Source: Bufo bufo (taxonomy: Eukaryota; Chordata; Amphibia; Anura; Bufonidae). Taken from it: a stretch of 64,000 nucleotides of DNA. Under the pieces are notes generated by a model that was given only the letters and a program-made list of their open reading frames with translations, was not told where the DNA came from and ran no database searches. The position numbers and the translations under genes were made by a program. Every line of letters begins with the position of its first letter. Position 1 is the stretch's first letter. The stretch lies in NCBI RefSeq assembly GCF_905171765.1, contig NC_053390.1, forward strand, positions 329,628,294 through 329,692,293, given 5' to 3'. Positions 34,237 through 46,335 of this stretch are shown here, piece by piece.

Positions 34237-34859
34237 GATTTTACAGCACTATATTCTTGTTTTCAGTCCACATAGTGACTGCTAAGCAGCCTTATGCATG
34301 ACATCACTGTTAGCTTAATTAATAATAGAAATGTAATCACCATAGTGGTGTCAAGCGTAATGGTGGCCAAAGAGTCTTAGTCTATGGTCATCTGAGTCAA
34401 TGCATTAGTCACTGACCTCAACATGCTCCTGAATGGCATCAGATTGATTTGGTAATGATACATTGCATAACACAGCCTGAGCTCGGCTGCTGCTTTCAAT
34501 TCACAGTGAGTTGAAACAAAGTTAATTATATCTATTTATTCAACGATGGTTGACTCTAAACATCACGGCCCATCTGGTGACCGCAAAGGCCATGTATCAG
34601 ACGTGATACGTGGTTGATCCTTACGGAAACATTAGCTTTGAGATATGAAAGCTCCATTGATAAATCCAATCCAATCCAAGAAGTTGACGGTGAAGATGAC
34701 AACTCAATACTTTTCCTGGTCTTAAGAACTGTCTGTCAAAGAATGTTCACTCTACCCCAAAACAAATTGACATTGTGTAAACATATGAGTGAGGGCAGTT
34801 GGAGATTTAGGTATTACCAATTTATTTCAAGACCATGAATAGGAACCATGCGATGACAG
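34237..34859. other. Unassigned interval
   Basis: No element end or coding motif recognised. Confidence 0.3.
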
Positions 34860-35110
34860 AAACAGGTCCTTTTACATGGACTGATCACTGGATCAATTAT
34901 TAGAGAAGAGCATTTGTAGAAACACTCATTCCTGATATTTGGCCTGTGTAAAGCTGACGACAATCACCAGGCAGTAGATCATGCTGGATAGACAGTGATC
35001 TGCTGCTCAGGAACAATGATTGTCTCTGGGAATCTCTTGTCCCCATACAGTAAAGGTGATTGCTGCATGTAAATACAGCTCTCACTTCCACTATCCATTT
35101 TCAGGATAAT
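34860..35110. repeat. Interspersed repeat shared with 26236 and 36375
   Basis: Shares the lines cattattcc/gataattgg-type segments, gtgtaaagctgac, and cagctctcactt with the copies at 36375-36945 and within the nest. This family often codes for nothing and probably is a MITE; termini are not defined here. Confidence 0.45.
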
Positions 35111-35142
35111 TACCTTGTCTGCTGAACTGTCTATAGAGGCCT

Positions 35143-35335
35143 TTAAAGGGGCTGGGCCAAGTATTAAAGTTATTTCCTAAACACAGAATAGGGAAAACTA
35201 ACTGATTGTGTTGGTCCAACTGCTGGGATCCCTCTGATCCCGAGAACAGAAGTCCTATGTCCCTGTCCTGATGCACCCTGCCTCTCTATTCATTTTCTAT
35301 ATGACTGCCAGAAATAGTTATACTGTATATAATAG
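35143..35335. mobile_element. T2-type MITE, left end, shared with 13283
   Basis: TTAAAGGGGCTGGGCC starts at 35143. The body matches the repeat at 13283-13615 (atcccgagaac; ctgatgc/ctgatgg). The right end is lost. Confidence 0.55.
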
Positions 35336-35428
35336 TTTTACTGTAATAATATCAGTTCTGTATAGACTAGATCTGGATGAGTACTGTGGATTCAGTCATT
35401 AACTGCTCACATACTAATTGATCTAGAT

Positions 35429-35555
35429 CTGTGATGGTTAACCTCTGGCACTCCAGCAAGATGCACACTTGCTTGGCGGTTCTCAGAACTCCATAAAAAT
35501 GAATGGAGCATGCTGGGAGTTGTAGTTTTATCACAGCTGGAGTAAGCCATCACTG
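35429..35555. mobile_element. Mini hAT MITE, 127 bp, exact 8-bp target duplication
   Basis: atctagat flanks the element exactly at 35421-35428 and 35556-35563. The tips are CTGTGATGGTTAACC and, reversed, CAGTGATGGCTTACTCC. The interior pairs over ctccagc/gctggag and contains atgctgggagttgtagttt, a common frog repeat string. Confidence 0.9.
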
Positions 35556-35563
35556 ATCTAGAT

Positions 35564-36374
35564 GATGAAAAAAGAAGGATCAGAGGAAGGTTACTTATCC
35601 TTTTGTTCCAATGTCCAATAAGCATAATGACACCAAATTAATCAGAATCAGGTATTCAAGTCAAAGCCATCAAGTCAGCATTTTATATGAAGAAATGACT
35701 AGAACTGTCACCTAGACTCAATTGACCTTAACTCTCCCTGCAGAGAGATTCTTTGAAAATTTGACGTCTGTTGCCCAGAACAAGCAGTGTATATTTCCCT
35801 GACAGAAAGCAGATCAAGGCTTGCACATAGGACAGCACAAGAAGAAACATGGACTGTGCATGTCCTGCACAATGTGTAGATGCCTACATCCAGACATATT
35901 TAGAGGACATCGCTGCTGCAGAGGCCTGTGCTGCGGCTGATGTACTTGTGCTGCTCTCTATTGATTAGTACAATCCAAGGACATTAAAAAAAAACTGCAG
36001 CTGAAAAGGCGGCTTACTCTGAGATCTGTGAGCTGTGGGCAGGTCTGAAAAATTCATAATGCAGAGGAAAAGAGGTGGCATATTACAGGAGGACAAACTG
36101 AGCCAGTGCAAATGCCGCAGTGCCCCCAAATTCTGTAACAGCTATACACAGAATAGGAAATGGTTACCTGGAAAATAGGGAGTAATCTATTGATACTGCA
36201 AATAGTATTTCATATCCAGTAAATGTAACATCGATTGTTTAGATACAAAGGGTAAGAGTATGTTTAAGGAACGGCAAAATTACTTACATGTACTATTTAC
36301 AAGGCCCCTGAAACATTTTTTTTCAGTCTGGCTCTGACATGATAATTTCCAGCTTGGGTGTTGATTGCTCTAAA
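35564..36374. other. Unassigned interval with a 39-codon open frame
   Basis: An ATG at 35849 opens a frame to a stop at 35968 with a cysteine-rich start (MDCACPAQC) and an alanine-rich middle. No homologue is recognised and no splice or poly(A) context supports it. The rest holds nothing identifiable. Confidence 0.2.
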
Positions 36375-36945
36375 GGTGCCCATACACCATCAATAACTCT
36401 TGGGTGAATGCTCTCATCATTCCACCATACAGATATGAAGCGCACATGTGCTTTTGATGGAGAGAGACGGGTAAAAAGCCACCACCAGACATCTTTGGTG
36501 GTGGTTTATCGCCCTTGAGAATAAAGGGATCACAAGTCTACAATGTCATGCACCCATGGGGAGCTATGCGAGCAACTTTTGAGATCGCTTTACATAGGAC
36601 TGTTATAGGGCAGATTATTGGGAACAAATGTTTGTACGAACTCTTGTTCCCGATAATTGGCCAATGTAAAGGTGCTGCCGATGAACAAACACTTGTTCAT
36701 CGGGGTGAAATAATTATTTATGCAGACCCAAAATCATTGTTTCTGGGCAGCAGATCCTGCTGTGTACACAGCAATTTGCTGCACAGAAACATTTAATCTG
36801 TATGAGGACAAGCGATGGCAGTAACAATCCCTAGATCCTCATATAATGCAGCTCTCACTTTCTCTGATGAACAGGCAATTATCAGGAAGGAATATTTCCT
36901 TCCCTATCATTTCCTGCTCCATCTGAGTGTGTAAATGTGCCATTA
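36375..36945. repeat. Interspersed repeat, longest copy of the GGTGCCCATACACC family
   Basis: Starts taaaggtgcccatacacc and holds two internal inverted pairs: gggaacaaatgtttgt with ttgttcccgataattgg, and caggaaggaatatttccttc. It shares segments with 34860-35110 and 26236-26551. Ends near gtgtaaatgtgcc. No protein coded. Superfamily not determined. Confidence 0.6.
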
Positions 36946-37123
36946 TTCTTGATCCATATGTTAATTTTACCTACACAGGTGTCACTTAGCTAAAGTGAGT
37001 TAAAATAAAAGTAATTACAAAAATAAAACTAACTAAAATATAAAATAATAGAATTGATAGCATCCAAAATGTGGAATCTTATCATCTCTGGTGTCCTAGT
37101 AGGCCATCCACAGTGTCGTACTA

Positions 37124-37212
37124 CACTGACGAGCAAAAGGGTAACAATGTTTTGAACTTTTGACTTTCAGGCTCCAATGTTCAAAATATTGTTACCCTTT
37201 TGCCCGTCAGTG
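37124..37212. mobile_element. 89-bp mariner-like mini-MITE
   Basis: TA dinucleotides (37122-37123, 37213-37214) flank a hairpin whose ends cactgacgagcaaaagggta acaat and attgttacccttttgcccgt cagtg are reverse complements with one mismatch. The 30-bp arms leave an inner spacer of about 30 bp. The TA target and simple tip fit Tc1/mariner-type MITEs. Confidence 0.85.
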
Positions 37213-38746
37213 TAAGTTAAAACTGGATTTTGCATTTAAAGGGGTATTCCAGTTTTAGCTAATTAATACCATTCTTTGTGTAATGAAAATATATATAATT
37301 TAGCAATATACTTCTTGTAACAATATCTCTACTTCCAGACATCCAATTGGAACTTTCATTGTTTACTTCCAATGGATAAAAACCTGTCCTGGTCATATGA
37401 TGGACACACAGGACCAACTAGAGCTACAGTATACAGGATGCATGAGAGCTGTGTCTTCTTACAGTAAAGCACGTCATTGCATACCACGGTATAGCACAAA
37501 TGGCAGCAAGAATAGAAGTTGGAAATAAAAGGACATCAGTGGAAAAGTATTATGTCCGTATGATATAATTATACCAAAGCTTGAATAAGTAGACAAGGAT
37601 TCCAAGAGACAAACTTGTCTTGTAACTGGTCTAGCTCCCACAGGTAGAGACGAACTAATCGCTCAAAATTCGATTTGGGTTTGATTCGTCTGAATAGGTT
37701 GATCAATTCTATTTGGATCCAAATGATCCTACCCAAGTCAGCAGATCTCCAATGGGCCTGAAAATTTGTGTATGACACTCTGAGGTCTCCTAAGATTTAT
37801 ATAAGTTTTTTCTAGACTCTCACTTTTTAATAATATTTTTTCTCTTTTCTCTCTCCCCCTAAAAACTTGCCTGAATCAAATCACCTAGAAAATCAGATGC
37901 AACTGAAATTGTTTAAAAAATTGGGTTGAACAAAATTTCTTTACCATCAATTCACTCATCTCTACGCACAGATATTGTCAACCAACTTTCCCAGACTTCT
38001 GAATGGTATATCTGCCAGAACATATTATTAATATTCATATTAATCTGGACCCTGCCAGAACATATCTCCTTACAATCTAAGCTTACTCCGACTTGTAATA
38101 AATAAAGTGCTGTACGTTTTAGCAAAAAACTTGAAAGTCTGTCAGTATACAGACCCTTTAGCGATGGGGATTTTTCTGAGATTGGCTTCAATATAAGCGG
38201 TTTACTGTCCATATGAGTGACATATGGTAAAGTTCATGTTTTCCTTTTGTGCCGGTGAAATGATTACTATTTTAACACAGTAATCACTCTATTGAACTTC
38301 CCACTTTACGACATGTACTAACAACTCATGAAACGTTCATGACAATACCAAATTTATGCTATTATTGTTTTATGTGCTGTGGGCATATTGTGATCATTAA
38401 CTGTTCTCCAAGAAAGTTTAAATAATAATTACAACAGTCAAGCCATTAGTCATTTTTCCCAATGTCTGTGATTCAAAAATAATTAGGATACAGTATGTGA
38501 AAGTGGTTGGAATGGACACATACATAAGAAATACATTTTTATAAACCTATTTATTATTTGTAACAAAAATATTTTGAGTTTTTAGAAGCATAAAACAAGG
38601 ATGCCCATGGACCAAGAAGGCAGCAGTTGGTGACAAGTACATCAATAGCAGGTACATCTTCAATCAGACTGCCAATTTCAGCAGTCTGTCACTAAACTGC
38701 TAATGTTTAGCGGTTGCTGAGAATTTACAGTCTAATGTTGGCAGAA
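37213..38746. other. Mostly unassigned, with a T2 tip at 37237
   Basis: TTAAAGGGGTATTCCAG at 37237 is a T2-like end without a found partner. The rest, including a stretch of possible unique sequence at 38330-38560, shows nothing recognisable. Confidence 0.3.
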
Positions 38747-39141
38747 CAGGGGTGGAACTTAAAGTGGCCCTATGTTGTAGGCGAGTCCCAATTGACAGAA
38801 GGAAGAGCAACACAATAAGGCTGGGCCAACACAAGCCACAAGTGGGCAGGAACAACAGAAGGGACAGCAATACCAAAGTGCAGCACAAAAAAGTGCCCTA
38901 GCAAACCAAACACCGCAAAGCAGCATAAAATACTGGTCTATCACCATACTGAGGATGATGATACAGTTGAATTCAGGAGGGCACATTTGGCTGCTGGCCG
39001 GGTGCATAAGTACCTGATACTTCTAGCATTAATTACTGCTGAGAGCATCAGATCGTTATGTACCTGGACAGTGGCCATGAGGAGGGCTCAGGTGGCCCAC
39101 CAGGCAATTTACCTGGAGGGTCTAAGGCCAGTCTGCCCCTG
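38747..39141 (-). mobile_element. hAT-type MITE (CAGGGGTGGACTGG family), minus orientation
   Basis: The right edge, read on the minus strand, is CAGGGGCAGACTGGCC followed by ttagaccctccag, matching the start of the copy at 46541. The body shares tgatgatacagttgaattca and gcataagtacctgat with that copy. The left edge caggggtgg is the other tip. The flanking octamers do not match, so one end may be altered. Confidence 0.65.
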
Positions 39142-40545
39142 CACACTGAAAGGTCTTGAGGATACCAGAGAAGAGTCACAGTTATTAATGAGTTCACCCT
39201 CTCTCCACCCAGTGATGATTGACAATTGTCTCCTAGCGAGAAAACTAAGGACAGAACTGACAGTCATCAGAGAGTGGGTGAGGAGAGGGGGAAATCAGCT
39301 GGTAGTCCATGACTCTTCTCGGGTGCACGCTCAGTATTAAACGATAAAATCTCAGTAACAGCTATAAACTTTAAATGAATAAATTACAAATTTTTCTGAA
39401 TCTTTTACCAAAAAACTATATAATAATCTGCTCAGCTTCTCCTGCTCTATACCATTATTATTATTATTTTAGTTTTTTTATGTCATGTAACTTTTTTTTA
39501 GCCCTTTCAGTTATGTCAGGCTATAGGTCTCATTCACAGCAATTTAATGGAAGGCTTACCCTGGTAGGTATCATAGTCAAAATCTGCTTCTTCAAAGGTT
39601 TCTCCACAATTATTTTTAAAAATGTAATAGCTAATTCAATGCAATCTATTGTTAGATACAATCCCAACACCGAACTTCCTTGAGTTCTACCACAAAGAAC
39701 AACACTGCTTTTAAAAAGCCTGGAGCCTGTTATACATTGCTAAATATGAATGGCTGTACATTATATGGATCAATAAACTGAGAGCTGAAGTGTTTGTGGA
39801 CGAGAAAGCAAATTTCTTCTCCGCTGATGAAGACGCTGATTACATGTAGTGCTGTGCCAAAACCTTTCATTATTTCTGCTCATTTTATTACTTTCAGTAT
39901 TGTATATTTCCAGATTATCCAGCATTCAGGATAAAAGTCTGGACTTCTGGTTTTACAACTAAAGCAATTTTACTGGCAAGTGTTACGGTGATTATTATAA
40001 TGTATCTAGATCCTAAATAGTAATAATAACAGTTATCATAAAGATTGTCCTGCAGACATATATCCAAAACAACGCCATCTCCTGGGGTCAAATCTCAGAG
40101 GTATTGGCAGATTAACCCTAGAGAGTTGCTCATACAGAAATTAGATTAGCATGATCATTAACAGCATGTAAACAGCAATGTGTTGTTAGCCAAACGGCGC
40201 TGGGAGCACTCGATGCATTGTTCTCAACAAAATGCCAACCGAAAAACAAGTAACAGGTTAATTGCATCTAATTTATAGTCCCAGAGCCTCTTTTTGCAAT
40301 TTAGTTAATTTCTTGTGGGAAAAGATAAACAATTTCCTAAATGATGCACCACACTTATAATGAAATATATAATTCATTAACAACTGGAGTCTGTAAATAA
40401 GTCTGAAGTTAACATTAAATGTTTCATTTCTGCGATTACCACAGAGATACAGAAGAATGGCATGCAGAGGTGTTTGACTGCAGCTCCAACGCTGCTACCT
40501 GGCTGCACCGCACAAGCTGGCACAAGGTCTCACATGGACCATTCT
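39142..40545. other. Unique-looking interval, candidate conserved non-coding DNA
   Basis: No repeat ends are seen. The stretches 39700-39960 and 40100-40430 are balanced, complex sequence with AT-rich cores (ttaattgcatctaattta, gcaatttagttaattt) that resemble deeply conserved vertebrate enhancers. This is an impression, not a match. Confidence 0.25.
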
Positions 40546-40546
40546 A

Positions 40547-40608
<62 letters not shown>

Positions 40609-40629
40609 ATCTATCTATTTCATATCTAT

Positions 40630-40684
<55 letters not shown>

Positions 40685-40928
40685 CTGTATCTATCTATCT
40701 ATCTATCTACTGTATCTATCTATCTATCTATCTACTGTATCTATCTATCTATCTACTGTATCTATCTACTGTATATATCTATCCATCTACTGTATCTATC
40801 TACTGTATCTATCTATCCATCTACTGTATCTATCTACTGTATCTATCTACTGTATCTATCTACTGTATCTATCTATCTATCTATCTATCCATTTACTGTA
40901 TCTATCCATCTACTGTATCTATCTACTG

Positions 40929-40971
<43 letters not shown>

Positions 40972-40976
40972 TTCAC

Positions 40977-41008
<32 letters not shown>

Positions 41009-41166
41009 CATATCTATCTATCTATTGTATCTATCCATCTACTGTATCTATCTATCTATCCATTTACTGTATCTATCCATCTACTGTATCTATCTACTGT
41101 ATCTATCTATCTATCTATCTATCTATCCATTTACTGTATCTATCCATCTACTGTATCTATCTACTG

Positions 41167-41221
<55 letters not shown>

Positions 41222-41377
41222 TTCATATCTATCTATTTCACATCTATCTATCTATCTCATATCTATCTATCTATTGTATCTATCCATCTACTGTATCTAT
41301 CTATCTATCCATTTACTGTATCTATCCATCTACTGTATCTATCTACTGTATCTATCTATCTATCTATCTATCTATCA
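40546..41377 (+). repeat. TATC microsatellite with interrupting variants and higher-order repeats
   Basis: About 830 bp of tatc/ctat tetranucleotide units broken by ctactgta, ccatctactgta, catttactgta, ctcatatc and ttcacatc variants. The block starting ctcatatctatctatctatt at 41007 recurs at 41256 (offset 249 bp) together with its downstream variants, showing a duplicated higher-order segment. The two long forward open frames across it are repeat artefacts. Confidence 0.97.
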
Positions 41378-44300
41378 CATATATTTCTGTCTATCCATTT
41401 CCCTGTCTTTCTCCACCTATTTATCTCTCTATGTATCTGTCATATAGTACGTAAATCCTAATGCAATGACCCCCTTTTATGAGCCATATTCTCACTAGTC
41501 TGATGATCAGTCATTAAAGACCTTTGCTCAGAAATGACATTAATGTCAATACGTATCTTCAGCTGTCATACCAAGTCCAGGGATATCCTTTACTCACGAT
41601 AAGAAAATGTCCCTTTTAAAGTGTAAGTAAAGGTCTTACATTTCCCCCTTACCATTATATTAGAGCATCTAAGACCCAGGTCTCCTATATTAACACACAC
41701 TTACATCAACTAGTGGCGAAGTGGTTGAGAGATATCTGATATAGCATTTTCTCCAACTGGCAATGGCTCGGAGCTGAAGTAACCCGATACATTTGAATAT
41801 TATTCTGGCCTCAGCAGAGACAAAATCCGGCTGCTGCCACAAAGGGTGGTATTAGAAGGGCTTAGAAAACAAAGGCAATGAAATTGTTATATATAACAAT
41901 TCATTCAACATGATATTCCTAATCAGGGATAAACCCACTTAAACTGTTACTGCCTACAGCAGAGTTTCCAGGGTTGCTCTCTATGAAACTATATGATACA
42001 GATACATCACAATACAAAAGCAAATAATTCCTCTGTGTGCTGTTTAGAAACCACAAGGTAACATTTTGAAATCTTATCATTAAAGAACAAAAAAAAAAAA
42101 AGCAGAGATCTGGCTGCAGTTTGAAAGGTCCTTGCAATGGGCAGTGGATGTAGACCCATTGTACTAACTCACCAGGTTGACTTTGGGCTATCTCTAAGGG
42201 CATTATACTGGCAGTCCTCTGATTTTCTGGTTTAACCCCTATGCAGGGATCTGCTCTGCGCTGAAGGGGGGGCTACCAGTTCTCTACCTCTTTAGATAGT
42301 CACGGTGTCATTGGCAGATGACCCACAGATGTCAGGGTCACTGGTGCGAAGCACTGAGGAGTCAGGAAATACTCATAGTTAGATGCAAGCTGAGGTCATG
42401 GCAGAGTCAGTTGTCAGGCAGAAGACTGGAACATGTGTAGTCCGCTGGATTATCTCACCTTCACTGGTTAACTAGAGAATAGGAACCTAAACTTGGGCCC
42501 AGAAAAAATAGGAGGGGTGATCAGCACCTTAGGCAGCAGAATAGAACGCAGTACACTGAATACTAGCCCCAATGCAAACATAGTGAGTGGAGAGACCCCT
42601 CCAACCCCCCAACCCAGGATAGTGGGGCAGTAACTTGTGTAGCTGCTCTATGTCACAATACATGGCAGGCCGCAGAATGTATGTTAACAGTGAAATCTGC
42701 CAGAGAGCTGGCCCAATGGCTTAGTCTCCAGACCCTCTCTTTCCTCTCTTAAACGATCGTCTAAGCTGATTTATAATAAAGTCATTGGGTATACATCTAC
42801 TGTATATCCCAGGCTGCCAGCTCTTCTGATTTTGCTAAAAACTCTAGTAGAAAGGTGAACTAGTCGCATAATCCTACTTATGAAGTATCACAGCATTGCT
42901 TGTTTTTTGACTTATTAAAAAAAAAAATACTTTTAGGTCTCATTCTCTATTTAGTTTTTCATCAGTATTTTACATGTTTCTTAAACAAAAACCAAGAGCA
43001 GAACATAAAATCTGTCAGGAAAGAAGACAGGAGAAGGTTGGAAAAAATAAACGGCTAATCTTACAAGAAAGGGACTGGGGGGAAGGGAGGTTTAATACAA
43101 ATGATCAGTGCAGCCTTTTACATGACGTCAAGTAAAATCAGGTGTTTCGATATATATTTATTTCTGCCACAATGCCATATGGCGTGCCGTGACACTGTGG
43201 AGTTACGTATTGTCCCTACTTTTAGCATAAAACGTCTATATGACCCACAGAATGTCGGACGTGAAGGGGTTTATGGCATATTCCTGCTTAATAGATCTGA
43301 CATTAACCTTTTATGTGAATCTGTAAGCCGTTTTATAGTGGCTAACTGCTGCGACTTAATTCCACACATGGTGCCAAAAGTCAAGCTGCTACTACTCTTG
43401 CATGCATGATTTATGGCACGTCCCAAGTGCAAGGTGAACCTTCATAAAAAGCAATCCATGGCTGGGTAATTCTATGCTAATATCACTTTCTTAGTTACTA
43501 ACCACCAGTTTACAGACCTTTATTCTCTAAACATTGCAGGACAGATACTAGTCAGTGATAATATGGAGCTACTGACCATAGACATCTGCTGTATATGAGT
43601 GCAGCTTTTTTTTATTTTTTTCACCATAATGTTTTATGACCTATAGATGGGAAAGGCCATAAAGAATTAATCTGAGTACCAGCAGCCACATCTAATAGAA
43701 CAGGCTGGTTTTAATCATTAATTAATTATAGACAGGCACTAGGGGCCTTACTACATGAATCAAGTGGCAATATTATCCCTAACAACCAACAGGCACAATG
43801 CTTTATGACCTGCAAAAGTAAACTTGACTCTGATTAGTTGCTTTTTGTCCAAACTTTTTTAAATAATTGAGGCCCATGGTTCTTTATGTTCTGTAAATAT
43901 GGCATTTGAGTAATAATGATGGTTGTTAATGGATAAAAAGGTTAAGGTTCCTAATATGTGTGCCAATACATTGTAATATTAGAGTATTTCTAGTCAGTAG
44001 TTCTCACTATGCCTTAGTATTGCATTGTCAAGAAAATTCCTAGAGCTACACCTCTAGATGGACAATAGTTACATCATCTAGTTTCAGTTGCACAACTAAC
44101 TAAAGTTGTAGTGTAGCACTAACTTTAAATGGTCGCTAACTTTTCACACCACTTTGCATCAATTAATACTACATTTGAATAATAAAAAAACTTTTCAGCA
44201 GAGAAAAATGCTAATAATAATATCCTATATGGGGTTTCTGAGTGATTCTGATTGAAGTGTTACGGAGCAGAATCTCCTGTTTTCTCCCTGTGCATTCTAT

Positions 44301-44687
44301 GGGAGACATCATTGCAGCTAGTCTCTGGCCACTTACTCAGAGAGAAGTGACAATTAAAAAAAAATGCTAAAAAGTGCCAGATACACATCATATAATGGCC
44401 AGAAATAGACATCTAGACAGAAAAGGCAACTTTCCTTTACACCAGAGAATCACCACTGAAAAAGGTCCTGGCTGGACCAAAACATATTAGCATGAAGCCA
44501 TTAATGAATATGTTATGCTGTAACCTGGATCTATCTGACTTGGATATGTGTTCATGTGATTTAACATTTGTGGCTAATTGTGCAAGCACAATTGTGGAGT
44601 GACTTGGATCCTTTCTTTGAATTTGATGATTGCCAAGTCCTCTGAAGGCACCCAGTACTGGAACTAGAGCGCAGGTCTCACTACACA
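41378..44687. other. Mostly unassigned, 3.3 kb; candidate conserved stretch at 42950-43450
   Basis: No element boundary was found. The 42950-43450 stretch is complex, low in CpG-rich or tandem sequence and includes a 102-codon frame (43101-43409) with no recognisable domain, which I do not call a gene. Around 42230-42720 the sequence has a frog-repeat look but no partner. Confidence 0.25.
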
Positions 44688-44950
44688 TTGAACACATATA
44701 TGTAATGTGCTTTAAAGTTGTCATAATTATTGTTGAGCGAACTTGTGTTTCAATTTCGGCGTACAAGGTTCGGGTTATCTAAGAATTCTATTATGGATTC
44801 TGCTACCACGGACCATAAGTTATTGTCCGTGGTAGCGGAATCCATAACGGAATTCTTAGATAACCCGAACCTTGTATGCCGAAATTGAAACACAAGTTCG
44901 CTCAACAATAATTATGACAACTTTAAAGCACATTACATATATGTGTTCAA
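44688..44950. repeat. 263-bp near-perfect palindrome
   Basis: The arms 44688-44813 and 44825-44950 are almost exact reverse complements around an 11-base loop, centred at 44819 (ccacggac / gtccgtgg at the base of the loop). Only a few mismatches are seen (for example cggcgtac/gtatgccg). The inner part has the tgttgagcgaacttg tip of frog hAT foldbacks; the outer 43 bp of each arm do not look like the element itself. Confidence 0.95.
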
Positions 44951-45036
44951 GTTCGGGCAACCATAGTCATAATGTCTAGGCTAACATCTTTTATGAGGCT
45001 TTTCACATACTGCTCAAACGAACAGCTCTTGTAGAC

Positions 45037-45074
45037 ACCCCCCCACCACCACCACCACCACCACCACCACCACA
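45037..45074 (+). repeat. CCA trinucleotide microsatellite
   Basis: A C-run followed by about ten uninterrupted cca units. No open frame uses it. Confidence 0.95.
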
Positions 45075-46335
45075 AACCAAAAACTGCCACACTGATGCTG
45101 TCAAAACACGTAAACATACATTATACATAACATAAGGCTCAATAGCATGGACCATTTATGTAGGTAAATTTATAAAAAAAAAAATTGCCTGAGACGCTCA
45201 ACAGTTGCAATTCAATGTTGGAACACAATCATCTCAGAACAAGGAGGCATCATATTTGAAGAAAGGTTTCTGAAAGCATGCAAGCCCCTCTTAGCAAGTA
45301 TCGTGTGTTTGTCTACTGCATATTGTGCAAATGATCAGAGAGGATGGCTTGAAAGTGCTCTTCTCGCAGCATCTCATTTTCAGAGTCTGCTGTTAATTGA
45401 ACATTAACCATCAATTGTGTCTGGGTGCATAACAAATTCAATTTCGGTGGCTGCAGTGCAGCTTAAGTGGTTAGAAGGCTTCAAATGCAGCATTCCAATG
45501 TTGGCAACGCGCAGGCTAGGAAATATATTTTAATAAGGAGGCATGATACATTTTTAATTAAACTTTTCCTGAACACAATTACTATTTTTACTCCTGAGAC
45601 TTTGGTTAAAGCAGTTGCTGTAGAGTTGTCTGCTTTACATAGTAAATGCCTATCTCGATTTGAGATTACATATACAGTACTCAAGGACATGTAATAAGTG
45701 TGAAGCCATACAGGTATGAATGTTATATGAAGAATTCAACAACACACCTTCAATATAAAGGGTTAATGCTATCAAGCCTATAAACATTACTGAGGCTCCA
45801 TTGTCGCTGCCCCGCTGTAATGATAGAGCAGTACGGTTACCAGAAAATAGAAAATAAATCCCACTCTTTCAGCTAAAATATTTTAACAGAGGCTTTCAGA
45901 CTGCGCAGCAAGACTGGCTTTTAACAATATGAATGTGTCTGGGCTTAGACTAATAAATGTGCTATCTCCTCCGCTGCACTTACAGTTAATAGGACTTTTC
46001 ATTTCAGGCTGTATGTAGCACGGGTTTAGTCTCCGAGCTATGGACAGGACAGTGATCTCTTTACAATTATGCCTTTGTGGATCTCACTGGTTATTATGTA
46101 GTTTTATGTTGGCGTGTTGATTTTAAAGCACTTTTGACATCAGACAGCACAAATATGAAAGGTTCTGCGCTGTCTCCAAAGTCGGGAAGTGTGTGGGGGG
46201 GGGGGAGGGGTAAAACCTGCAAATGATCAGTCAGATAGGTAGTGCAGGGTACAGGCACACAAGCCTTGCTCCTTGCACTGAGAAGAAAGCTGGCGTTAAA
46301 AATGGAGCTTCGATGTATTTGAGAACTCTGTATCC
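45075..46335. other. Unique-looking interval, candidate conserved non-coding DNA
   Basis: The stretches 45190-45700 and 45760-46100 are complex and free of repeat ends. The latter has runs such as ctattacagttaatagg and taacagaggctttcagac, reminiscent of conserved enhancers. A G-run lies at 46196-46210. Nothing coding is recognised. Confidence 0.25.

Noticed and set aside
35849..35968. 39-codon cysteine/alanine-rich open frame starting MDCACPAQC
   Set aside because: Too short to support as a gene without homology or expression evidence.
40419..41454. Two overlapping forward open frames of 342 and 330 codons
   Set aside because: They translate the TATC microsatellite into endless ISIYLSIY-type repeats; there is no promoter, domain or codon signal, so they are repeat artefacts.
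43101..43409. 102-codon open frame
   Set aside because: No recognisable domain, no exon context; the length is within chance for AT-rich DNA, though the DNA itself may be conserved.
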